Source: Mesorhizobium metallidurans STM 2683
GTDB lineage: Bacteria; Pseudomonadota; Alphaproteobacteria; Rhizobiales; Rhizobiaceae
Direction: 5' to 3'
DNA length: 36,086 nucleotides
Assembly (NCBI RefSeq): GCF_000350085.1
Contig: NZ_CAUM01000108.1
Location: 1 to 36,086, forward strand
In this document: piece after piece, positions 1 to 8,562 of the stretch
Numbering within the stretch: position 1 is the stretch's first letter
Layout: every line of letters begins with the position of its first letter
Notes under the pieces: model-generated
The model's input: only the letters and a program-made list of their open reading frames with translations
Database searches by the model: none
Told to the model about the DNA's origin: nothing
Position numbers and translations under genes: made by a program

Positions 1-1
1 G

Positions 2-1024
2 ACACCACCGCCGCGACCCCACCCCGGCCGGAAGGCCGGCCGACCCTCCCCACAAGGGGAGGGTGAAGGGCGCACCTTCGCCTCGCCGCTGGCCCGCCGC
101 ATCGCCCGGGAAGCCGGCGTCGACGTCTCTGATGTGACCGGCTCCGGCCCGCATGGCCGTGTCGTCAAGGCCGATGTCGACGCGGCGATTTCTTCCGGCG
201 GCGCCAAGGCGGCGCCAGCCGCGAAGGCCGCGCCCGCTGGCGCTCCGGCTGCTTCTTCTGCCGCGCCGAAAGCGATGTCGGACGAGCAGGTGCTGAAACT
301 GTTCGCCGAAGGCTCCTACGACCTTGTCCCGCATGACAATATGCGCAAGACGATTGCGCGGCGGCTGGTCGAGGCCAAGAGCACCATCCCGCATTTCTAC
401 CTGACGCTCGACTGCGAACTCGACGCGCTTCTGGCGCTGCGCACGCAGATCAACGCCGCGGCACCGGTGAAGAAGACCGAGAAGGGCGAGGCGCCTGCCT
501 ACAAGCTCTCCGTCAACGACATGGTGATCAAGGCGATGGCGATGGCCTTGATGGCGGTGCCCGACGCCAATGCGTCCTGGACCGACAGCGCCATGGTCAA
601 GCACAAGCATGCCGACGTCGGCGTCGCCGTGTCGATCCCCGGCGGGCTGATCACGCCGATCATCCGGCGCGCCGACGAAAAGACGCTGTCGGTGATCTCC
701 AATGAGATGAAGGATCTCGCCAGCCGCGCCCGCAGCCGCAAGCTGAAGCCGGAAGAATACCAGGGCGGCACCACCGCTGTGTCCAATCTCGGCATGTTCG
801 GCGTCAAGGACTTTGCCGCCGTCATCAACCCGCCGCATGCGACGATCCTGGCGGTAGGCGCCGGCGAGGAGCGAGCTGTCGTCAAGAATGGCGAGATCAG
901 AATAGCGACAATCATGTCGGTGACGTTGTCGACCGATCACCGCGCCGTCGACGGTGCGCTCGGCGCCGAGCTGTTGGTCGCCTTCAAGCGCATGATCGAA
1001 AACCCGATGGGCATGCTGGTCTAG
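2..1024 (+). CDS. pdhC: Dihydrolipoamide acetyltransferase (E2) of pyruvate dehydrogenase, 3' part
   Basis: This is the E2 core of the pyruvate dehydrogenase complex, which transfers the acetyl group from lipoyl-lysine to CoA. The frame is open to the left edge, so the N-terminal lipoyl domain is outside the window. The visible part starts with a Pro/Gly/Arg-rich linker. The E3/E1-binding domain follows (ASPLARRIARE...GPHGRVVKADV, about nt 80-190), then an Ala/Pro linker, then the catalytic acyltransferase domain. The active-site motif HRAVDG lies at about nt 938-955. The C-terminus (MIENPMGMLV) is typical of the family. The partners lpdA (E3) and lipA lie just downstream. The linker contains palindromic intergenic-type repeat sequence read in frame. 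An internal GTG at 134 is not a real start, because the binding domain begins upstream of it. Confidence 0.95.
   Translation, partial: TPPPRPHPGRKAGRPSPQGEGEGRTFASPLARRIAREAGVDVSDVTGSGPHGRVVKADVDAAISSGGAKAAPAAKAAPAGAPAASSAAPKAMSDEQVLKLFAEGSYDLVPHDNMRKTIARRLVEAKSTIPHFYLTLDCELDALLALRTQINAAAPVKKTEKGEAPAYKLSVNDMVIKAMAMALMAVPDANASWTDSAMVKHKHADVGVAVSIPGGLITPIIRRADEKTLSVISNEMKDLASRARSRKLKPEEYQGGTTAVSNLGMFGVKDFAAVINPPHATILAVGAGEERAVVKNGEIRIATIMSVTLSTDHRAVDGALGAELLVAFKRMIENPMGMLV
24..64. repeat. Two palindromes inside the E2 linker coding sequence
   Basis: Two adjacent inverted repeats are seen. CCGGCC-GGAA-GGCCGG occupies 24-39. ACCCTCCCC-ACAA-GGGGAGGGT occupies 43-64 with a perfect 9-bp stem. The second has the look of the short palindromic repeats common between genes in Mesorhizobium-type genomes. 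Here it is translated in frame as part of the flexible linker of E2. That it is a dispersed repeat is recalled from related genomes, not shown by a second copy in this window. Confidence 0.6.
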
Positions 1025-1038
1025 AAAGGAAAAAGGCG

Positions 1039-1158
1039 GTGCGGGAATTCTTCACCAGCCTTTTTGCCTTCTTCCTTTCCGGTTTGGCCGGCGCATTCGT
1101 GTGCTGGCGGGTAAAGCGCGCGCAGGCAGGTTTTGGCAGGAGCGGGGCAAACGCATGA
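1039..1158 (+). CDS. Possible 39-residue membrane peptide
   Basis: A short frame begins with GTG at 1039 and ends with a TGA at 1156-1158 that overlaps the ATG (1155) of the SGNH hydrolase. An AAAGGA ribosome-binding-like sequence lies at 1025-1030. The peptide starts VREFFTSLFAFFLSG, has one hydrophobic stretch (roughly residues 4-22), then a basic tail (WRVKRAQ). This layout fits a small single-span membrane protein translationally coupled to the next gene. No known family is recognised. The alternative is that this is simply the leader of the SGNH gene. Confidence 0.4.
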   Translation: MREFFTSLFAFFLSGLAGAFVCWRVKRAQAGFGRSGANA

Positions 1159-1793
1159 AAACGGTCCTCTGCTATGGCGATTCGCTGACCTGGGGCTATG
1201 ACGCGGCAAGTCTCGACCGCCACCCGCTCGAAGATCGCTGGCCGAGCGTGCTGGGGAAGGCGCTGGGTGGCGGTGTGGAAATCATCGCCGAGGGCCTCAA
1301 TGGCCGCACCACGGCTTTCGACGACCATCTGGCGGGAGCCGACCGAAACGGGGCAAGAATGCTGCCGACGATCCTGATGACGCATGCGCCGATCGACCTC
1401 ATCGTCATAATGCTCGGCGCAAACGACATGAAGCCGTGGATTCACGGCAATCCGGTCGCGGCCAAGCAAGGCATCCGGCGCCTGATCGATATCGTGCGTG
1501 GCCACGATTACCCCTTCGATTGGCCGGCGCCTCAGATCCTGATCGTCGCGCCGCCCGCTGTCAGCCGCACGGAGAATGCCGAATTCAAGGAGATGTTCGC
1601 CGGCGGCGATGACGCCTCGCAGCGATTGGCGGCGCTATATTCCGCCCTTGCCGACGAGGCCGGCTGCGGCTTCTTCGACGCCGGCACGGTGGCCAAAACC
1701 ACGCCGCTCGACGGCGTCCATCTCGACGCCGAGAACACGCGCAAAATAGGCGCGGCGCTGGCGCCGCTCGTGCGCGTCATGCTGGAACTCTAG
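1155..1793 (+). CDS. SGNH/GDSL-family hydrolase (arylesterase-like)
   Basis: A 212-residue esterase/lipase-type enzyme of the SGNH superfamily. Block I is near the N-terminus (CYGDSLTWGYD, nucleophile Ser in GDS). Block III is LGANDMK. The catalytic Asp/His pair is in DGVHLDAENTRK near the C-terminus. No signal peptide is visible, so it is probably cytoplasmic. An ATG at 1155 gives the family-typical start MKTVLCYGDS, with AGGAG at 1138-1142. A longer reading from 1101 adds an unconvincing extension. Substrate is unknown; relatives act on short acyl or acetyl esters. It lies between the E2 and E3 genes, as in several rhizobial pdh clusters. Confidence 0.85.
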   Translation: MKTVLCYGDSLTWGYDAASLDRHPLEDRWPSVLGKALGGGVEIIAEGLNGRTTAFDDHLAGADRNGARMLPTILMTHAPIDLIVIMLGANDMKPWIHGNPVAAKQGIRRLIDIVRGHDYPFDWPAPQILIVAPPAVSRTENAEFKEMFAGGDDASQRLAALYSALADEAGCGFFDAGTVAKTTPLDGVHLDAENTRKIGAALAPLVRVMLEL

Positions 1794-1797
1794 GCAG

Positions 1798-2226
1798 ATG
1801 ACGCGCCAACCAACACGCGACGAACGGGTGGCCGGTAGTTGGTTGCTGGCTTGCGGCGTGTTCAGTTTGTTTACGACAGGGGTCGCAATAGGACTGATAG
1901 CGTTTGGCGGCAGTGGAATGTGGTACTTGTTCCTCTGGCCGCTTATCCCAGCACCAATTTTGTTTGTTCCGTATGCTTTTTTCAAAAGAAAGCATCCTGA
2001 GCATTTGCGAAGGTTCGCCGCCGCTCTTGGGTTCGTTTCTGCAGGTGTATGGACGGTGATCGCAGTGGTGGTCAGCGCAGCGTTTGTGCTGGTGGCGATG
2101 CTTGGTGAAGAAAAAGGACGTCCGCTCATGGCAATAGGAGCAGTATTGCTGCCAGTTGCTTCTTGGCCGGCAGCGCTCTGGAGCGCTTGGGTGGGCTATC
2201 TGTCGCTACGGTTTTTGAAGGTTTGA
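1798..2226 (+). CDS. Hypothetical membrane protein with about four spans
   Basis: A 142-residue protein starts four bases after the SGNH stop. Hydrophobic segments lie at roughly residues 14-34 (WLLACGVFSLFTTGVAIGLI), 42-60, 75-97 and 108-135, separated by short charged loops (FKRKHPEHLRR, GEEKGRP). No family is recognised. Codon use is less GC-biased than in neighbouring genes, with many A- or T-ending codons. It sits between the SGNH gene and lpdA, where it interrupts an otherwise functional pdh cluster. This suggests a later arrival. Whether it is expressed is unknown. Confidence 0.6.
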   Translation: MTRQPTRDERVAGSWLLACGVFSLFTTGVAIGLIAFGGSGMWYLFLWPLIPAPILFVPYAFFKRKHPEHLRRFAAALGFVSAGVWTVIAVVVSAAFVLVAMLGEEKGRPLMAIGAVLLPVASWPAALWSAWVGYLSLRFLKV

Positions 2227-2229
2227 ACA

Positions 2230-3696
2230 ATGTCTGATCAAAGTTACGACGTCATCATCATCGGCTCCGGCCCCGGCGGCTATGTCACGGCGGTGCGTTC
2301 CGCCCAGCTCGGCTTCAAGACGGCAATCGTCGAGCGCGAGCATCTCGGCGGCATCTGCCTCAACTGGGGCTGCATCCCGACCAAGGCGCTGCTGCGCTCG
2401 GCCGAGATCATGCACTATTCCGATCACCTCAAGGACTATGGCCTGAAGCTCGACGGCAAGGTCAGCGTCGACACGTCAGCCGTGGTCGACCGCTCGCGCA
2501 AGGTTTCGCTGCGGCTCAATGGCGGCGTTGCCTTCCTGATGAAGAAGAACAAGGTCGACGTCATCTGGGGCGAGGCCAAGCTGTCAAAGGCTCCTTCCGG
2601 TGACAAACTGGGCGAGATCGTGGTTTCCAAGACGGCCAAGAAGCCGATGGAGCCGCAGCCGCCAGCACCGAAGGGCGTCAAGGGCGAGGGCACCTACACG
2701 GCCAAGCATATCATCCTCGCCACTGGCGCCAGGCCGCGCGCGCTGCCCGGCATCGAGCCGGACGGCAAACTGATCTGGACCTATTTCGAGGCGATGGTGC
2801 CGAAGGAGATGCCGAAATCGCTGCTGGTGATGGGCTCGGGCGCCATCGGCATCGAATTCGCCTCATTCTACCGCACCATGGGCGCCGAGGTGACCGTCGT
2901 CGAGCTGTTGCCGGCGGTGATGCCGGTCGAGGATGCCGAGGTCTCGAAATTCGCGCAGAAGCAGTTCGAGAAGCAAGGCATGAAGATCATCCTCGAGGCC
3001 AAGGTGACCAAGGTCGAGAAATCAGCCAACTCGATCACCGCGCATGTCGAGATGAAGGACGGCAAGGTCGAGAAGATCACCGCCGACCGGATGATTTCCG
3101 CCGTCGGCGTGCAGGGCAACATCGAAAATCTCGGCCTCGAAGCGCTCGGCGTGAAGACCGAGCGCGGCTGCATCGTCGTCGACGGCTACGGCAAGACCAA
3201 TGTCCCCGGCATCTATGCCATCGGCGATGTCGCTGGCCCGCCCATGCTCGCCCACAAGGCCGAGCACGAGGGCGTTGTCTGCGTCGAAAAGATCGCCAAT
3301 TTCCCCGGCGTGCATGCCACAGACAAGCTGAAGATCCCGGGCTGCACCTACTGCAACCCGCAAGTCGCCTCCGTCGGTCTGACCGAAGCCAAGGCCAAGG
3401 CCGAGGGCAAGGATATCCGCGTCGGCCGCTTCCAGTTCGCCGCCAACGGCAAGGCCATCGCGCTCGGCGAGGACCAGGGCTTCGTCAAGACCATCTTCGA
3501 CGGGAAGACCGGCCAGTTGCTCGGCGCGCACATGGTCGGCGCCGAAGTGACCGAGCTGATCCAGGGCTTCGTCGTTGCGATGAACCTCGAAACGACAGAG
3601 GAAGAGCTGATGCACACCATCTTCCCGCATCCGACGCTGTCGGAAATGATGAAGGAAAGCGTGCTCGACGCCTATGGCCGTGCGCTGAACGCATGA
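2230..3696 (+). CDS. lpdA: Dihydrolipoamide dehydrogenase (E3)
   Basis: This FAD-dependent disulfide oxidoreductase re-oxidises dihydrolipoamide in the pyruvate dehydrogenase and related complexes. It is 488 residues. An N-terminal FAD motif (IIGSGPGGYVTA) is followed by the redox pair C43/C48 (CLNWGC). The NAD-binding Rossmann motif is GSGAIGIEFASFY. The second FAD motif is YAIGDV. The C-terminal catalytic base motif is HPTLSE. A Pro-rich insert (PMEPQPPAPKG) at about 137-151 lengthens it relative to E. coli Lpd; similar inserts occur in rhizobial homologues. It lies downstream of the E2 gene and upstream of lipA, fitting a lipoate-enzyme cluster. Confidence 0.96.
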   Translation: MSDQSYDVIIIGSGPGGYVTAVRSAQLGFKTAIVEREHLGGICLNWGCIPTKALLRSAEIMHYSDHLKDYGLKLDGKVSVDTSAVVDRSRKVSLRLNGGVAFLMKKNKVDVIWGEAKLSKAPSGDKLGEIVVSKTAKKPMEPQPPAPKGVKGEGTYTAKHIILATGARPRALPGIEPDGKLIWTYFEAMVPKEMPKSLLVMGSGAIGIEFASFYRTMGAEVTVVELLPAVMPVEDAEVSKFAQKQFEKQGMKIILEAKVTKVEKSANSITAHVEMKDGKVEKITADRMISAVGVQGNIENLGLEALGVKTERGCIVVDGYGKTNVPGIYAIGDVAGPPMLAHKAEHEGVVCVEKIANFPGVHATDKLKIPGCTYCNPQVASVGLTEAKAKAEGKDIRVGRFQFAANGKAIALGEDQGFVKTIFDGKTGQLLGAHMVGAEVTELIQGFVVAMNLETTEEELMHTIFPHPTLSEMMKESVLDAYGRALNA

Positions 3697-3792
3697 TAAA
3701 TTGGCTGCGCGAGACTCACACCCAAGACCGGAGAGATTTCGACGGCGAGGCAATTCGTTTCCTGATGCATTCATCATACGAGGAGAGGGCAT

Positions 3793-4050
3793 ATGGACGT
3801 GAACGGCGTGGGCTGGATAGCAGCCATCATCATCGGAGGTCTGGCGGGATGGCTCGCCGAGATGTTCATGAAGAGCGATACCGGCATCTTCATGAACATC
3901 GTTCTCGGCATTGTCGGCGCGATCGTGCTGAATGCCATCCTGCAAGCACTCAACATCGGCGCCTTCGGTGTCGGCTGGTTCGCCTATCTGATCACCGGCT
4001 TTATCGGCGCCTGCCTGTTGATCTGGGTGGGACGCCTGGTTCGCCGTTAG
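3793..4050 (+). CDS. GlsB/YeaQ/YmgE family membrane protein
   Basis: An 85-residue protein with three hydrophobic helices and the glycine-rich start typical of the family (GWIAAIIIGGLAGWLAE). The middle is MNIVLGIVGAIVLN and the end ALLIWVGRL-like with a basic tail. A strong ribosome site (GAGGAGA) lies just upstream. Family members, formerly called transglycosylase-associated proteins, are small inner-membrane proteins often induced by stress. The precise function is not known. It stands alone, with about 95 bases of non-coding sequence before it and 136 after. Confidence 0.85.
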   Translation: MDVNGVGWIAAIIIGGLAGWLAEMFMKSDTGIFMNIVLGIVGAIVLNAILQALNIGAFGVGWFAYLITGFIGACLLIWVGRLVRR

Positions 4051-4186
4051 TCGATCTCAACTCTTGCCATGCGAAAACGGCTGTGGCGGCATGCAGAGCT
4101 ACGGCCTTTTTCTTTCCGTCAAAAAGTCCTAGATGACGCTGAAAGGCGAACGCCGGGAAGGCGCTCGCGAATGAACCGGGTTTCAG

Positions 4187-5152
4187 ATGGTCACCGTCCT
4201 CGACACGATCGCCAACGCGCCGCGCCTGCGGCACCCCGAAAAGGCGCACAAGCCTGACCAGGAGGTGCTGCGCAAGCCCGACTGGATCCGCGTCAAGGCG
4301 CCGGTGTCGAAAGGCTACGCCGAGACGCGCGAGATCGTGAAATCGCACAAGCTGGTGACCGTCTGTGAAGAAGCCGGTTGTCCCAATATCGGCGAGTGCT
4401 GGGAAAAGAAGCACGCCACCTTCATGATCATGGGCGAGATCTGCACGCGCGCCTGTGCGTTCTGCAATGTGGCTACCGGTATACCGACCGCACTCGATCC
4501 CGATGAGCCGGCGCGCGTCGCGCATGCGGTCAAGCAGATGGGCCTGAGTCACGTGGTCATCACTTCCGTCGACCGCGACGATCTCGCCGATGGCGGTGCG
4601 CGGCATTTCGCCGAGGTTATCCGCGCCATCCGCGCGGCGACGCCGTCGACGACGATCGAGATCCTGACGCCAGATTTTCTGCGCAAGGAAGGCGCGCTGG
4701 AGATCGTGGTGGCGGCCAAGCCCGATGTGTTCAACCACAATCTCGAGACCGTGCCGTCGAACTATCTGACGGTGCGGCCGGGCGCCCGCTACTTCCACTC
4801 GATCAGGCTCTTGCAGCGGGTCAAGGAACTCGATCCGTCGATCTTCACCAAGTCCGGCATTATGGTCGGGCTGGGCGAGGAGCGGAACGAAATCCTGCAA
4901 CTGATGGACGATTTGCGGTCGGCCAATGTCGACTTCATGACCATCGGCCAGTATTTGCAGCCGTCGAAGAAGCACCACCCAGTCATCCGCTTCGTCACGC
5001 CGGAGGAATTCAAATCCTTCGAGACGATCGGCAGGACCAAGGGCTTCCTGCTGGTGGCGTCGAGCCCGCTGACGCGTTCGTCGCATCATGCCGGCGACGA
5101 TTTCGCCAGGCTGCGCGCGGCGCGTGAAGCGCAGCTCAGAAAATCAGCATAA
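4187..5152 (+). CDS. lipA: Lipoyl synthase
   Basis: This radical-SAM enzyme inserts two sulfurs into the octanoyl group on E2 and GcvH lipoyl domains. It has 321 residues, the usual length. The auxiliary [4Fe-4S] cluster cysteines are C60, C65 and C71 ([12 protein letters not shown]). The radical-SAM cluster cysteines are C86, C90 and C93 (CTRACAFC). The N-terminus [20 protein letters not shown] matches what is expected for rhizobial LipA, supporting this ATG. It is followed after 12 bases by the coq10-like gene, so the two probably share a transcript. Its product modifies the E2 protein encoded at the left edge. Confidence 0.97.
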   Translation: MVTVLDTIANAPRLRHPEKAHKPDQEVLRKPDWIRVKAPVSKGYAETREIVKSHKLVTVCEEAGCPNIGECWEKKHATFMIMGEICTRACAFCNVATGIPTALDPDEPARVAHAVKQMGLSHVVITSVDRDDLADGGARHFAEVIRAIRAATPSTTIEILTPDFLRKEGALEIVVAAKPDVFNHNLETVPSNYLTVRPGARYFHSIRLLQRVKELDPSIFTKSGIMVGLGEERNEILQLMDDLRSANVDFMTIGQYLQPSKKHHPVIRFVTPEEFKSFETIGRTKGFLLVASSPLTRSSHHAGDDFARLRAAREAQLRKSA

Positions 5153-5164
5153 CTCGCTGGTTTC

Positions 5165-5620
5165 ATGCCGAAATTCGAAGCCATCCGCCGCGTCGCCCAT
5201 ACGCCGGAACAGATGTTCGCATTGGTCGCCGACGTCGAAACCTATCCGCAATTCCTGCCGCTGTGCGAGGCGCTGACGGTGCGCTCGCGCAAGGAGCGCG
5301 ATGGCCGGACGATTCTCGTTGCCGACATGAGCATCGGCTACAAGGCGATCCGCGAAACCTTTACCACGCAAGTGTTGTTGAAGCCGGAGGAGAACACCAT
5401 CGACGTCAAATACATCGACGGCCCGTTCAAATATCTCAGCAATGTCTGGCGCTTCGATCCGGCCGATGGCGGCTGCGAGGTCCACTTCTTCATCGACTAT
5501 GAGTTCAAGAGCCGCATTCTCGGCGCGGTGATGGGAACCATGTTCGACCGCGCCTTCCGCATGTTCGCCGAGGCTTTCGAGAAGCGCGCCGGCGTTGTCT
5601 ATGGCGCGGCATCAGCCTGA
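5165..5620 (+). CDS. Coq10/RatA-type START-domain protein
   Basis: A 151-residue protein of the polyketide-cyclase/START family that includes mitochondrial Coq10 and bacterial RatA. The N-terminus MPKFEAIRRVAHTPEQMFALVADVETYPQFLPLC is diagnostic in type, with the YPxFLP motif at residues 31-36. Coq10 homologues bind ubiquinone and support respiration. RatA of E. coli has been reported as a ribosome-association toxin, a naming that is often propagated without evidence. In alphaproteobacteria next to lipA, a ubiquinone-binding role is the more likely one. It ends three bases from the convergent cinA gene. Confidence 0.88.
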   Translation: MPKFEAIRRVAHTPEQMFALVADVETYPQFLPLCEALTVRSRKERDGRTILVADMSIGYKAIRETFTTQVLLKPEENTIDVKYIDGPFKYLSNVWRFDPADGGCEVHFFIDYEFKSRILGAVMGTMFDRAFRMFAEAFEKRAGVVYGAASA

Positions 5621-5623
5621 GTT

Positions 5624-6106
5624 TCAGGCGAGCGCGCGCAGGCCGAGTTCCAGCGCGTGCCTGACGGTCTCACGGCGGATGAAGTCGCGACCGTTGTCGG
5701 CAAACAGCTGGCGTTCGGCGACAACAGGCCGGCCGGTAATTGCAATGCCGAACCAGACAAGGCCGACGGGTTTTTCCGCCGAGCCACCGCCGGGGCCGGC
5801 TATGCCGGTGACGGCAAGCGCCAGCCCGGCCTGCGAGCGGACCAGCGCGCCCGCAGCCATCTCAAGCACCGTTTCGCGTGAGACGGCGCCGTGCGCATCA
5901 AGCGTGGCGGCCGAGACACCGAGCATCTCCATCTTGGCTTCATTGGAATAGGTGATGAAACCGCGGTCGACCATGGCGGAAGAGCCGGCGATGTCGGTGA
6001 GTGCCGCGATGATCATGCCGCCGGTGCAGCTTTCGGCCGTCGCCAGCATGATGCCGCGCCGCTGACAGGCCTGGAGCAGGGCGTTTGCGAGGTCGCTGTT
6101 GTTCAT
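5624..6106 (-). CDS. CinA-family nicotinamide-nucleotide amidohydrolase (PncC-like)
   Basis: A 160-residue stand-alone CinA C-terminal domain. Family members deamidate nicotinamide mononucleotide to nicotinate mononucleotide for NAD recycling. The conserved AESCTGG motif (catalytic Ser at about residue 26) and the [17 protein letters not shown] segment are both present. The N-terminal molybdopterin-binding-like domain of full-length CinA is absent, as is usual in this lineage. The start overlaps the ispDF stop (ATGA), so the two genes are co-transcribed. It is convergent with the coq10-like gene. Confidence 0.9.
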   Translation of the reverse strand: MNNSDLANALLQACQRRGIMLATAESCTGGMIIAALTDIAGSSAMVDRGFITYSNEAKMEMLGVSAATLDAHGAVSRETVLEMAAGALVRSQAGLALAVTGIAGPGGGSAEKPVGLVWFGIAITGRPVVAERQLFADNGRDFIRRETVRHALELGLRALA

Positions 6107-7332
6107 TCGGGGACATCGCCGGGAAATACGACGCTGGCCGTTGCGATCGCCGCTATGCCTTCCTCACGTCCGACAAAGCCAAGCTTTTCATTGGTTGTGG
6201 CCTTGATCGAGATGCGGTCCGGCGAGATTCCCAGCATCGCCGAAAGCGCAGCGGTCATCGCCTCGCGATGCGGGCCGACGCGCGGCGCCTCGCAGATCAG
6301 CGTGATGTCGGCATTGGCGATGCGCCCGCCGCCGCCGCGCACCAGCTTCGCCGCATGTTCGACGAAGATCCGCGAGGCAGCACCTTTCCATTGCGGATCG
6401 GAGGGCGGGAAATGCGTGCCGATGTCGCCGGCGCCGCAAGTGGCGAGCAGCGCGTCGGTCAGCGCGTGCAAGCCGACATCGGCATCCGAATGGCCGGACA
6501 GTTTCCTGTCATGCGGAATGGCGACGCCACAGAGCGTGACATGGTCGCCGGGCTCGAAGGCGTGGACGTCGTAGCCATTGCCGGTGCGGATATCAGGAAA
6601 GCGCGGCCGTTCGCCGGAGAGCCGCTGATCGGCCATTGCAATATCCCGTGCCCAGGTGAGTTTGACATTGTCCGGCGAGCCCGCAACGATCTTCACCGGA
6701 ATATGCGCCCATTCGGCGATCGCGGCATCGTCGGTGAAGTCCGCCTTGCCCAGATGATGGGCCTTCTCGTGGGCGGCAAGCAGCGGCCAGAACGGAAAAC
6801 CTTGCGGCGTCTGCGCGGCGTGCAGTCCGGTCCTGGAGACGGTCTCTTCGATCATGCCGGCGGCCGACTCGCGTTTCAGCGTATCGGCGACAGGCAAAGC
6901 GGGCAGCGAGCCCTGGCGCTCGCCGATCGCTTCGATCGTGCGGTCGATTAGGGCCGCGTCGACGAAGGGGCGCACCGCGTCATGGACGAGCACCCGGCCC
7001 GGCGCATGCTCGCGTAGCGCCAGCAGCCCGAGACGGACCGAGGCCTGGCGCGACACGCCGCCGATCACGGCGATGACCCGGTCGGCATTGGCGCCCGCTG
7101 CCTGCCGAAAGAGGTCGCGGTCGTCGGCATGAATGGCGACGGCGACAGCGCCTGTTTTCGGGTGCGACAGGAACGCCTCCAGCGTGCGTGCGATGACGGC
7201 GCGGCCACCGATGCGCTGATACTGCTTCGGTCCGTCGGCCTGCCCGGCGCGCGCACCGCGCCCGGCGGCGACGATGACTACACCCACCTTGTCGTTTGCT
7301 GCGTCGGCTGGTTTTTCGCTTGTGTCTGTCAT
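6103..7332 (-). CDS. ispDF: Bifunctional IspD/IspF of the MEP isoprenoid pathway
   Basis: A 409-residue fusion. The N-terminal part (to about 230) is 2-C-methyl-D-erythritol 4-phosphate cytidylyltransferase, with the CTP-binding motif [12 protein letters not shown]...GPKQY. The C-terminal part (about 248-409) is 2-C-methyl-D-erythritol 2,4-cyclodiphosphate synthase, with GNGYDVHAF and [12 protein letters not shown] carrying the metal-binding Asp/His residues. It catalyses two non-consecutive steps of the pathway. The fusion is typical of alphaproteobacteria. The gene is followed by cinA with an ATGA overlap, and diverges from dusB across about 200 bases. Confidence 0.96.
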   Translation of the reverse strand: MTDTSEKPADAANDKVGVVIVAAGRGARAGQADGPKQYQRIGGRAVIARTLEAFLSHPKTGAVAVAIHADDRDLFRQAAGANADRVIAVIGGVSRQASVRLGLLALREHAPGRVLVHDAVRPFVDAALIDRTIEAIGERQGSLPALPVADTLKRESAAGMIEETVSRTGLHAAQTPQGFPFWPLLAAHEKAHHLGKADFTDDAAIAEWAHIPVKIVAGSPDNVKLTWARDIAMADQRLSGERPRFPDIRTGNGYDVHAFEPGDHVTLCGVAIPHDRKLSGHSDADVGLHALTDALLATCGAGDIGTHFPPSDPQWKGAASRIFVEHAAKLVRGGGGRIANADITLICEAPRVGPHREAMTAALSAMLGISPDRISIKATTNEKLGFVGREEGIAAIATASVVFPGDVPE

Positions 7333-7346
7333 GGCCAGAGGCTTAA

Positions 7347-7392
7347 CGCACGATCCCGAAAAGTGTAATCGGTTTTCGGAAAAGATCGTGCG
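7347..7392. repeat. Rhizobial-type palindromic intergenic repeat
   Basis: CGCACGATC (7347-7355) pairs perfectly with GATCGTGCG (7384-7392). Inside, CCGAAAA (7356-7362) has an offset partner TTTTCGG (7373-7379), so the unit can fold into a long stem-loop. Sequences of this kind (GCACGATCCCGAAAAG...TTTTCGGAAAAGATC) are recalled as widespread between genes in Rhizobiales. It lies between the divergent ispDF and dusB genes. Confidence 0.65.
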
Positions 7393-7533
7393 CTAGATAT
7401 CAGTTCCAAAGCGGCTTGCTGCGAAGACCAGCATTTTCCCAAATACGCCTTAATGTGACGTCATTGCGCGTTGCACATTGCCGCCGTTCTGGCTAGAGAA
7501 TGTGCAGCAATCGAAAATGCTTGGTTTTTGTGC

Positions 7534-8562
7534 ATGCCTGATTTGACCAAATTGGCTTCGCCGCTCGACATCGGGGGCATGAGAATCCGCAATCGCGTCT
7601 TTCTCGCACCCATGTCCGGTATATCAGACGAGCCGTTCCGGCAACGCGCCCACGCGCATGGCGCCGGGCTGGTCGTGTCCGAGATGGTGGCGAGCGGAGA
7701 GTTGGCCAAGGGCAGGGCAGGCTACGATTTGCGCATCCGTCATTCCGGGCTGCCCGTCCACATGGTCCAACTTGCCGGCCGTGAGGCGGCGCATATGGCC
7801 GAGGGCGCGCGAATCGTCGCCGGCGAGGGTGCCGACATCATCGATATCAACATGGGCTGCCCGGCCAAGAAGGTGACCGGCGGCTACGCCGGTTCGGCGC
7901 TTATGCGCGATCTCGACCATGCGCTGTCGCTGATCGAGGCGGTTGTCGGCGCTGTCGAGGTGCCGGTCACGGTCAAGATGCGGCTCGGCTGGGACGAAGG
8001 CGCGCTCAACGCACCTCTTTTGGCGCGTCGCGCCGAGCAGGCTGGCGTCAGCATGGTGACGGTGCATGGCCGCACCCGCTGTCAGTTCTATCAGGGCAAG
8101 GCCGACTGGCGCGCCATCGCCCGCATCAAGCAGGCCGTATCGATCCCGGTGGTCGCCAATGGCGATGTCGGCTCGCCGGCAGAGGCAGCCATGATCCTCG
8201 ACCAGTCGGGCGCCGATGCGGTGATGATCGGCCGCGCGCATTACGGCGCGCCCTGGACGGCAGGCAGCATCGCGGCGACGGCGGCTGGTGAAACGGCATC
8301 CGGCATTCCCGCAAGCCCGCAAACGCTCGCCGACTACGTCATTGCGCATTACGAAGACATGCTGGCGCTTTATGGCGTGGAAAGTGGCCTGCGCCAGGCG
8401 CGCAAGCACCTTGGCTGGTATCTCGACCGCCATGCCGCCAGCGCCGCCCTTGACCAGCGCAAGGTGATCCTCACCTCTTTCGAGCCCGTACAGGTCATTA
8501 CTCAGTTGCGCGCCGTGTTCCAAAGCGTTGCGGAGCCGGTCAAGCTGCGGAGCGCGGCATGA
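7534..8562 (+). CDS. dusB: tRNA-dihydrouridine synthase B (NifR3)
   Basis: This FMN-dependent enzyme reduces specific uridines in tRNA to dihydrouridine. The protein starts [15 protein letters not shown]; residues 25-32 (APMSGISD) form the flavin-site strand. The catalytic Cys is C109 in [19 protein letters not shown]. Later come [10 protein letters not shown] and ANGDVGSP, which belong to the TIM barrel. It is 342 residues from the ATG at 7534. An upstream TTG at 7471 would add 21 unconvincing residues. This is the classical first gene of the nifR3-ntrBC operon of rhizobia, and its TGA overlaps the ntrB ATG. Confidence 0.93.
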   Translation: MPDLTKLASPLDIGGMRIRNRVFLAPMSGISDEPFRQRAHAHGAGLVVSEMVASGELAKGRAGYDLRIRHSGLPVHMVQLAGREAAHMAEGARIVAGEGADIIDINMGCPAKKVTGGYAGSALMRDLDHALSLIEAVVGAVEVPVTVKMRLGWDEGALNAPLLARRAEQAGVSMVTVHGRTRCQFYQGKADWRAIARIKQAVSIPVVANGDVGSPAEAAMILDQSGADAVMIGRAHYGAPWTAGSIAATAAGETASGIPASPQTLADYVIAHYEDMLALYGVESGLRQARKHLGWYLDRHAASAALDQRKVILTSFEPVQVITQLRAVFQSVAEPVKLRSAA

